From: an uncultured Anaerolineales bacterium | Lineage (GTDB): Bacteria; Chloroflexota; Anaerolineae; Anaerolineales; Villigracilaceae | Direction of reading: 5' to 3' | DNA length: 10,836 nt | NCBI GenBank assembly: GCA_937928015.1 | Contig: CALFXA010000246.1 | Coordinates: 1-10,836, forward strand | In this document: piece by piece, positions 6,527-10,836 of the stretch | How the letters are laid out: every line of letters begins with the position of its first letter | How positions within the stretch are numbered: the first letter of the stretch is position 1 | The notes under the pieces: generated by a model | The model's input: only the letters and a program-made list of their open reading frames with translations | Told to the model about the DNA's origin: nothing | The model's database searches: none | Position numbers and translations under genes: made by a program

Positions 6527-7215
6527 AGGGTGGGATAGGGCAGCACGTAGGCCAGCATCACGTAGAAGAAGATGGCGTTACCCGCCAGCACGCAGATGTG
6601 CCAGATCTCGTGGTTGCCGAAGTACGGCGGGAAGGGGTTGGGCTTGCCGATTGCAAAGATGATCGCGCCGACCGTGTAGGACAGTCCGCCCGCCACCAGC
6701 CACAGGATGGCGCCCAGCCCGAGCTGCTGGTAGACGGGGCCAATCAGGAAGGCGATCAGCCAGCCCATCAGCAGGAAGCTGATATTGGACATCAGCACGC
6801 TGATCTTGGTGAAGAAGATGGATTTGAGCACGATGAAGAAGACCGCCAGGCTCCAGATGACGCCGAACATCAGCCAGCCCCTCGCGCCGCTGAAGACCGT
6901 TAGGCAGAAGGGCGTATAGGTCCCTGCGATGAGGATGTAGATGGCATCATGGTCGAGGATGCCGAAGACGCGCTGATACTTCCCGAAGAGCAGGAAGAAG
7001 TGCAGCAGGCAGCTGAACAGGAAGGACAGGAACAGGCTCGTGCCGTAGATGGCGAACCCCACCACGTGGACGGGCTTGCCCGCCAGCGCGGCCAGCGTCA
7101 CCAGCACGGCCAGCGCCGAGATGGACAGGATGGCGCCAACCAGATGGCTGATGGAATTGAAATATTCGTTGCTGTCGGGCGAGGAGATCATGGGGTCGAG
7201 GGCGGGTTTGTTCAT
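6523..7215 (-). CDS. Hemolysin III / PAQR-family membrane protein
   Basis: A 230-residue protein with seven predicted membrane helices, normal for bacterial hemolysin III (YqfA/YplQ-like) proteins. The zinc-site residues of the PAQR superfamily are all present: SCLLH (S68, H72) in helix 2, LDHD (88-90) before IYILIAGTYTPF in helix 3, and HEIWH (H202, H206) in helix 7. E17..N20..SH24 near the N-terminus also matches. Such proteins are multi-pass membrane proteins with an intramembrane metal site; suggested roles include membrane homeostasis or hydrolase activity, and a true haemolytic role is doubtful. ATG 7215 is chosen over an open frame reaching 7764 because the extension is antisense to the universal stress gene and because TATACT ends 7 nt before 7215. 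It overlaps the downstream remnant by 4 nt. Confidence 0.88.
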   Translation of the reverse strand: MNKPALDPMISSPDSNEYFNSISHLVGAILSISALAVLVTLAALAGKPVHVVGFAIYGTSLFLSFLFSCLLHFFLLFGKYQRVFGILDHDAIYILIAGTYTPFCLTVFSGARGWLMFGVIWSLAVFFIVLKSIFFTKISVLMSNISFLLMGWLIAFLIGPVYQQLGLGAILWLVAGGLSYTVGAIIFAIGKPNPFPPYFGNHEIWHICVLAGNAIFFYVMLAYVLPYPTL

Positions 7216-7222
7216 GGGCGCG

Positions 7223-7228
7223 AGTATA
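7223..7228 (-). promoter_or_regulatory. -10 box of the hemolysin III gene (apparent leaderless promoter)
   Basis: TATACT on the minus strand, 7 nt (CGCGCCC) before ATG 7215, no Shine-Dalgarno, no clear -35 box. Same spacing as the boxes at 2568 and 3002. Confidence 0.58.
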
Positions 7229-7371
7229 TCGTAAAAACAAATTTCACTGCCGTCTATTTGGAAAATGGGACGAAGAAAAACATGAATCCTTGCAGCCCTG
7301 TGCCTTTGCGTTGAATCTTGTGCGGTTTTCGCGCTCCACCCTGCGTTCGAGACAAAGCCCCAGGAAGGGTC

Positions 7372-7401
7372 TGGAAATCGAGGGTCGTTTTGTGCTACAG
7401 T
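7372..7401 (+). promoter_or_regulatory. Possible extended -10 promoter of the universal stress operon
   Basis: TGGAAA (7372-7377), 18-nt spacer, TACAGT (7396-7401) preceded by TGC, giving an extended -10. This would leave a leader of about 37 nt containing the AAAGGAGGT ribosome binding site at 7433-7441. It lies in a 229-nt divergent region shared with the hemolysin III promoter. Confidence 0.35.
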
Positions 7402-7444
7402 AGAGATGGGGAAATGAAAGCGCATCGGCTGAAAGGAGGTTGCG

Positions 7445-8335
7445 ATGACCGCAAGACAGCGGCTGTCCGTTCTTCTGGCTGACGACGGCTCACAACACGC
7501 CCAGGCCGCCATTGACCTATTGGGAAGCCTGCCCCTGCCGCCCAGGACCCGCGCCTCGGTGTTGCGCGTCTTCACGCCAGGACAGGTGGACCTGCTGCCC
7601 GCTTTCGAGCGGGCCCTGGAGGTCACGCGCCAGCGCATCGAGCAAATGGGCATCCCCGCCCAGGCGGAGGTTTCGCTCGGGCATCCCGCCGAAAAGATCA
7701 TCGAAGTGTCCAAAGAACGCAGGGCGGACCTGATCCTGATGGGCGCGAAAGGCCTGCGCGCCACGCTGGGAATCCTGCTCGGCGGGGTGGCTCAGCAGGT
7801 GGCCGAGTATGCCGAAATCCCTGTGCTGGTGGTGCGTGCGCCCTGGCGCGGCTTGCAGCGCGTGTTGCTCGTTACCGACGGCTCGCCCACCAGTCAGGCG
7901 GCGGTACGTTACCTGGCGCGTTTCCCGCTGCCCGCCTCTGTGGACCTGCATGTGATGCACGTTCTGGCACCCGAGCAACAGGCGGTGTCGATGGAAATGT
8001 ACGCGGCCAGTTGGCGCCCGATCTATGTGCCGATCTACACGGAGGATGAACTGGCCGCGCAGGTGAAACGGGAACAGGCTCAGGGTCAGGCCTTGCTCAG
8101 GCGGACCTGTGACTTGCTTCAGCGAAACGGCCTGACGTCCATCCCTGAGCTGCGTCGCGGCGACGCCGCCACCGAAATCCTCGACTACGCCAGGGAGAAC
8201 CAGGTCGACCTGATCGTGGCGGGTTCCCACGGCTGGAGCGCCATCCGCAGTTGGTGGATGGGCAGTGTTTCGCGCAAGCTCGTGCATTATGCGGGTTGTT
8301 CGGTGTTGATCGTGAAGGCCCCGCACAAGGAGTAA
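7445..8335 (+). CDS. Tandem-domain universal stress protein (UspA family)
   Basis: A 296-residue cytoplasmic protein with two UspA domains (about 5-132 and 137-293). Each begins with a hydrophobic strand and Asp-Gly-Ser (LLADDGS, D13-D14; LLVTDGS, D145) and ends with the nucleotide-loop region and a VLVVRAP or VLIVKAP strand. Domain 2 carries an intact G-2X-G-9X-G-S loop (G260, G263, G273, S274), so ATP binding is expected. Domain 1 has G100, G103, G113 but G114 in place of Ser/Thr, so it may bind nucleotide poorly. AAAGGAGGT lies 3 nt before the ATG at 7445, a very strong site if slightly close. The family acts in stress survival through nucleotide binding and dimerisation. The next gene begins 4 nt after the stop. 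Confidence 0.92.
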   Translation: MTARQRLSVLLADDGSQHAQAAIDLLGSLPLPPRTRASVLRVFTPGQVDLLPAFERALEVTRQRIEQMGIPAQAEVSLGHPAEKIIEVSKERRADLILMGAKGLRATLGILLGGVAQQVAEYAEIPVLVVRAPWRGLQRVLLVTDGSPTSQAAVRYLARFPLPASVDLHVMHVLAPEQQAVSMEMYAASWRPIYVPIYTEDELAAQVKREQAQGQALLRRTCDLLQRNGLTSIPELRRGDAATEILDYARENQVDLIVAGSHGWSAIRSWWMGSVSRKLVHYAGCSVLIVKAPHKE

Positions 8336-8339
8336 CCTC

Positions 8340-8615
8340 ATGGAGATCGAAATCGGCAAGGTCAAACATTTCTACGGCCACCTGTGCGTGGCGGTTCTGG
8401 AGCTGGACGACAGCTTGAAACTCGGTGATCGCATCCACATTCGCGGACACTCGACCGATTTCGTCCAGCGCGTCGGCTCGATGGAGGTGGACCATCACAC
8501 CGTGCTATGGGTCAAGCCAGGCGGCGAAGTAGCCATCAAGGTGATCGAGCCCGTCCACGAGCACGACCTGGTCTACCGCATGGTGGAAGAAGCCCCCGTT
8601 CCGCACGTGGCGTGA
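8340..8615 (+). CDS. Translation elongation factor-like protein (EF-Tu domain 2-like beta barrel)
   Basis: A 91-residue single-domain protein. IGKVKHFYGHLCVAVLEL, then LKLGDRIHIRGHSTDF (residues about 26-41), then QRVGSMEVDHHTV, then GGEVAIKVIEPV (60-71) is the strand order of the beta barrel of EF-Tu domain 2; the 'G.I.HY....VA...L...L..GD.I...G..TDF.Q.V.SM' pattern is typical of the stand-alone 'translation elongation factor-like' family. There is no GTPase domain, so it is not a GTPase; its ligand is unknown. The tail EHDLVYRMVEE is charged. Its AAGGAG site lies inside the last codons of the universal stress gene (8329-8334), forcing co-expression. Confidence 0.75.
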   Translation: MEIEIGKVKHFYGHLCVAVLELDDSLKLGDRIHIRGHSTDFVQRVGSMEVDHHTVLWVKPGGEVAIKVIEPVHEHDLVYRMVEEAPVPHVA

Positions 8616-8619
8616 GAAA

Positions 8620-8655
8620 GAGACCTGACAGGTTTTTGAAAACCTGTCAGGTCTC
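8620..8655. terminator. 17-bp perfect palindrome between convergent genes
   Basis: GAGACCTGACAGGTTTT (8620-8636) and its exact complement (8639-8655) are separated by only 2 nt. The A/T pairs at the tip would melt into a loop of about 10 nt, leaving a strong 13-bp stem. It lies 5 nt after the plus-strand stop and 6 nt before the minus-strand stop at 8662, where a bidirectional terminator is expected. The U-tract is poor on both strands (TTTCTC on the minus side), so it could equally be a dispersed palindromic repeat. Confidence 0.65.
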
Positions 8656-8661
8656 AGTTGG

Positions 8662-9480
8662 TTACGGGATGGTGTAGCTCGTCAATTCGATGGTGCTATC
8701 CAGGTTTTCGCCCGTGGATACGGTCTTGACCAGCCCCACGCCCTGGACGTACCAGTTCGTGGCCTGGAAATTCACGGGCGTGCTGATGTCGCTGCCCTGC
8801 ATCGTGAGGGTAATGACCATGCTGGTCTGACACTCGACCCGCAGCGCGTCGAAGGTGCCCGCTGCCACCGTCACGGATTCGACGCCGACCGCCTTGCAGT
8901 TGTTGCTGAACTGGTTCTTGGCGGGGATCTGCGTGCCGCTGATGGTCTCGGTGCCTTCGAGGGTGGTGGTTTGCGCCCAGGTATCGCCAGGCTGGACCGA
9001 GCCAGGCAGGGTCACGCCGCTTTGTTCGGTGGTTTGGAAGTCGACCGTCACGCCCTCGGCATTGACGCTGGCCGAGCCGCCGCTGGCGGGGTCGAGTGCG
9101 ATCAGGCCCCCGTTCTCACACTTCCACTGGCCCTGACGGGTGACGCCCGTGCCGAAGACATCCTGGTCGGTGAATCCATCCGCCGCGACGCTGAGGATAC
9201 TGCGCGTGAACGTATCGGAGACCGAGCCCGTCATGGCGTAATTCCAGGTCGCGCCCTGGGTGATGGGCATGTAGGGATTATCACATGCACCTGTAGGCTG
9301 TTCGGGTGCAGAGGTCGCCTGCGGAGTTTCTGCCGCAGCCTGGGTCCAGCCCTGGCTGACGGTGGCGGGGACGGGTTCGGCGGGGTCGGGGACAGGAGCG
9401 GGCCTGCCGATGGTACAGGCCAGCGCAGACAGGAGCAATGCGCCCGCCGCGATCTGATACGGAAGCTTCTTCATGTTCAT
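8662..9480 (-). CDS. Putative secreted lipoprotein with Pro/Thr-rich linker
   Basis: A 272-residue protein. Residues 1-21 are a signal peptide (KK near the start, hydrophobic run) ending SALAC, with C22 as the lipidation site; the lipobox is slightly off consensus. Residues 23-64 are a flexible linker rich in Pro, Ala, Thr and Glu. From C66 on is a beta-rich domain beginning CDNPYMPITQGATWNY, a pattern often seen in surface proteins of Chloroflexi ('..P...G..W.Y'). It continues with many Thr/Ser/Gly/Val strands and cysteines in QWKCENG, NNCKAVG and RVECQT that could form disulfides. No enzyme motif is visible. GAGAGG precedes ATG 9480 by 5 nt; Met3 is an alternative start. Function unknown, presumably on the outer face of the membrane. 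Confidence 0.78.
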   Translation of the reverse strand: MNMKKLPYQIAAGALLLSALACTIGRPAPVPDPAEPVPATVSQGWTQAAAETPQATSAPEQPTGACDNPYMPITQGATWNYAMTGSVSDTFTRSILSVAADGFTDQDVFGTGVTRQGQWKCENGGLIALDPASGGSASVNAEGVTVDFQTTEQSGVTLPGSVQPGDTWAQTTTLEGTETISGTQIPAKNQFSNNCKAVGVESVTVAAGTFDALRVECQTSMVITLTMQGSDISTPVNFQATNWYVQGVGLVKTVSTGENLDSTIELTSYTIP

Positions 9481-9510
9481 GGGTACCTCTCAATGGTTGA
9501 AATGATAAAA

Positions 9511-9539
9511 CGCGCCCGATGAGTATAGCATCGGGCGCG
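9511..9539 (-). terminator. Strong intrinsic terminator of the 9579-10055 gene
   Basis: Perfect 11-bp G+C-rich stem (CGCGCCCGATG, 9511-9521, with CATCGGGCGCG, 9529-9539) and a 7-nt loop. On the minus strand it is followed directly by TTTTATCATTTC. It lies 39 nt after the stop at 9579. The loop itself reads CTATACT on the minus strand, a possible -10 hexamer for the lipoprotein gene, so the structure may also serve as a promoter/operator. Confidence 0.8.
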
Positions 9540-9578
9540 TGGAGAAAGGTCGGGTTAGGAAGAAAGGGGGATGACGGG

Positions 9579-10055
9579 TTAAATTTTATACACCCTTTTC
9601 ATGCCCCAACTGAAGAGAATATCCAGAAAACTGATGCCCCAGGCGCCCAGGGAGAAGGCGACCGAATTCTCATCCCAGCCGTAGCCATGGTATTGATAAG
9701 GCGCCAGGCCCGCGATGGTATAGCTGATGAAGCCGCTCAACACGGCAATGGGATAGACCCACTTGCGTTTGGATTGCGGTTCCAGCGCGAACAACCCGAA
9801 TCCGAAGAGCAGGTTCAGGACCAGCGATTTCAACAGGGCCAGGAAGCCTTGCTTGACCTTGCGCTCGCCTGGCTTGTTGACAGGGATGATGACCCTTCCA
9901 TTCGACGGGGCAGGCTTGCCTTGCGGCTTCGCAGGCTGGCGGACGGTCTCCGCCTGCTTGACGCGGGCGGCTTTGACGGTGTAATACCCGTTGATGAAGG
10001 CGGACGCGATGGATGCAATGAAACCCAGTAAGGCGATCAGGACGGCTTCTGACAC
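9579..10055 (-). CDS. Hypothetical membrane protein, four helices
   Basis: A 158-residue protein with no recognised family. Hydrophobic helices at about 4-26, 70-92, 99-118 and 131-150. A hydrophilic linker (27-69) rich in Lys, Pro and Gln separates the first helix from the rest. The loop between helices 3 and 4 is aromatic (PYQYHGYGW, 119-127), and the C-terminus is basic (MKRVYKI). The start is GTG 10055, preceded by GAGG with about 8 nt spacing; no in-frame ATG fits. It follows the TPR gene by 37 nt on the same strand and ends in the terminator at 9511-9539, so the two may form an operon. The compact three-helix C-terminal half suggests a small integral membrane component, but no role is proposed. 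Confidence 0.7.
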   Translation of the reverse strand: MSEAVLIALLGFIASIASAFINGYYTVKAARVKQAETVRQPAKPQGKPAPSNGRVIIPVNKPGERKVKQGFLALLKSLVLNLLFGFGLFALEPQSKRKWVYPIAVLSGFISYTIAGLAPYQYHGYGWDENSVAFSLGAWGISFLDILFSWGMKRVYKI

Positions 10056-10092
10056 AATGGTTTCCTCGAAATGGAAATTAAAGCCTTAGCGA

Positions 10093-10836
10093 TTACAACT
10101 CGTTTTGAGCCTGCCCATACCCCAATTGGGCCGCTTTTTGAAAATCTTTGCGGGCGTTCCATTTGTTTTTCAAGTTAAATTTCGATTGCGCCTTATAGCA
10201 CATTCCGCGCCAGTAGTAACTGGAACCGTCGTCTAATTGGGCGGAAATGGCATTGCTGAAATTGGCAATAGCCTGCTCGTATTGATTCGACTCATAGTAA
10301 CATCTTCCCATCCACCAATAAACCAGGTTTGTGTCCATGGAAGCCAGCGAATGAGAGAAGTCATCGATGGCTTCTCTGAACTTTTCCTCCGCTTTCTCCC
10401 ACCTTAGGTATCTATTTTCGACCCGTCCATGTTCAAAGTTGATCTTTCCTCTCAGGAACAGATACTCACCCCTGGGGGAAATTTCGATGGCCTGGTTGAT
10501 ATCTCTCTCGAAGTTGCCTTTCCACTCCTCGTATAAGCAATGGGCTCGTCCGTAGTAACAGTCATCCCTTTGGGGGTCCAATTCGATTCCTTTGCTGAAG
10601 TCGGCGATGGCCAGATTGTAGATCTTTGCCATGCGATAGGTGTTCCCACGCAGCGCATAGAACCTGGCGTTTTTGGGCTCCAGTTCGATGGCTTTGGTTT
10701 CATCCTCGGCGCATTCGCTCCATGCCCCCATGTCGAAATAACTTTGCCCGCGCGCAATGTAGTAAGCGGCGTTCCTGGGATCGAGTTTGATGGCCCGACT
10801 AAAGTCGTCGATGGCCTGGCCGTAATTTTCCATGAT
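10093..10836 (-). CDS. TPR-repeat protein (5' end outside window)
   Basis: The frame is open to the window edge. The first visible Met (10831-10833) sits inside a repeat, so the true start lies upstream. About 247 residues show six or seven tetratricopeptide repeats: YGQAIDDFSRAIKLDPRN, then WSECAEDETKAIELEPKN, then YNLAIADFSKGIELDPQ, then a more diverged central pair, then YEQAIANFSNAI, then a last degenerate unit ending WNARKDFQKAAQLG. Positions W/Y, G, Y, A, F, A and P typical of TPRs recur. TPRs form helical scaffolds for protein-protein binding; there is no catalytic motif or signal peptide in the visible part. The partner could be the membrane protein encoded 37 nt downstream, by position only. 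Stop is TAA at 10093-10095. Confidence 0.85.
   Translation of the reverse strand: MMENYGQAIDDFSRAIKLDPRNAAYYIARGQSYFDMGAWSECAEDETKAIELEPKNARFYALRGNTYRMAKIYNLAIADFSKGIELDPQRDDCYYGRAHCLYEEWKGNFERDINQAIEISPRGEYLFLRGKINFEHGRVENRYLRWEKAEEKFREAIDDFSHSLASMDTNLVYWWMGRCYYESNQYEQAIANFSNAISAQLDDGSSYYWRGMCYKAQSKFNLKNKWNARKDFQKAAQLGYGQAQNEL

Noticed and set aside
7216..7764. 183-residue N-terminal extension of the hemolysin III protein
   Set aside because: The extension is antisense to the start of the universal stress gene and crosses the divergent promoter region; family length and the 7-nt -10 spacing support ATG 7215.
7517..8365. Minus-strand ORF of 282 codons
   Set aside because: Antisense to the universal stress gene; the product is His/Gln/Arg-rich without any family pattern.
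9519..10031. Plus-strand ORF of 170 codons
   Set aside because: Antisense to the four-helix membrane protein and starting in the terminator; no ribosome binding site or family pattern.
1..10836. CRISPR array, tRNA, rRNA or insertion sequence
   Set aside because: No regularly spaced direct repeats, no cloverleaf-like sequence ending in a typical T-arm, and no transposase motifs were seen on either strand.

Overview
The window looks like chromosomal DNA of an uncultured Chloroflexi bacterium, most likely Anaerolineae. This rests on the gene families present (a cytochrome c/cytochrome b fusion, a YwiC-like membrane protein, tandem UspA, an EF-Tu domain-2-like protein, a lipoprotein with a Thr/Pro-rich linker, TPR proteins). 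It also rests on G+C-rich host DNA and a mix of Shine-Dalgarno and apparently leaderless starts. The taxonomy is inference; no rRNA or other phylogenetic marker is present.

Layout. Positions 1-2560 (minus strand) hold a tight four-gene operon: YwiC-like membrane protein, DUF2007 protein, DsrE/YedF-like protein, and a di-domain cytochrome c-cytochrome b protein cut by the window start. Junctions are 2 nt gaps or a 4 nt ATGA overlap. A separate small minus-strand gene of unknown function lies at 2689-2994, followed by a hairpin terminator. Positions ~3010-5870 form a strikingly A+T-rich island. It contains a promoter with a possible 47-aa ORF and then an 840-aa protein with a PIN-like nuclease core, a long coiled coil and four C-terminal membrane helices. 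Nine bases downstream is an hsdM (type I restriction methylase) gene broken after about 70 codons. From ~6080 to 6526 the DNA is a scar: a G/C-run inverted repeat and the 5' ends of two convergent genes joined near position 6350.

Positions 6523-7215 (minus) encode a hemolysin III/PAQR family membrane protein. It is divergent from a plus-strand operon (7445-8615) of a tandem universal stress protein and an EF-Tu domain-2-like protein. A 17-bp perfect palindrome separates that operon from a convergent lipoprotein gene (8662-9480, minus). Upstream on the minus strand are a four-helix membrane protein (9579-10055) with a strong intrinsic terminator, and a TPR protein truncated by the window end.

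How the genes fit together. The first operon looks respiratory or redox-related: a quinol/cytochrome module with a sulfur-relay-type DsrE protein. The central island is best read as a defence-island remnant, and the membrane-anchored PIN-like protein is the strongest candidate for an undescribed system. The rest is housekeeping or stress-related. Three minus-strand genes have a TATAAT/TATACT hexamer exactly 7 nt before the ATG and no Shine-Dalgarno, which points to leaderless transcription.
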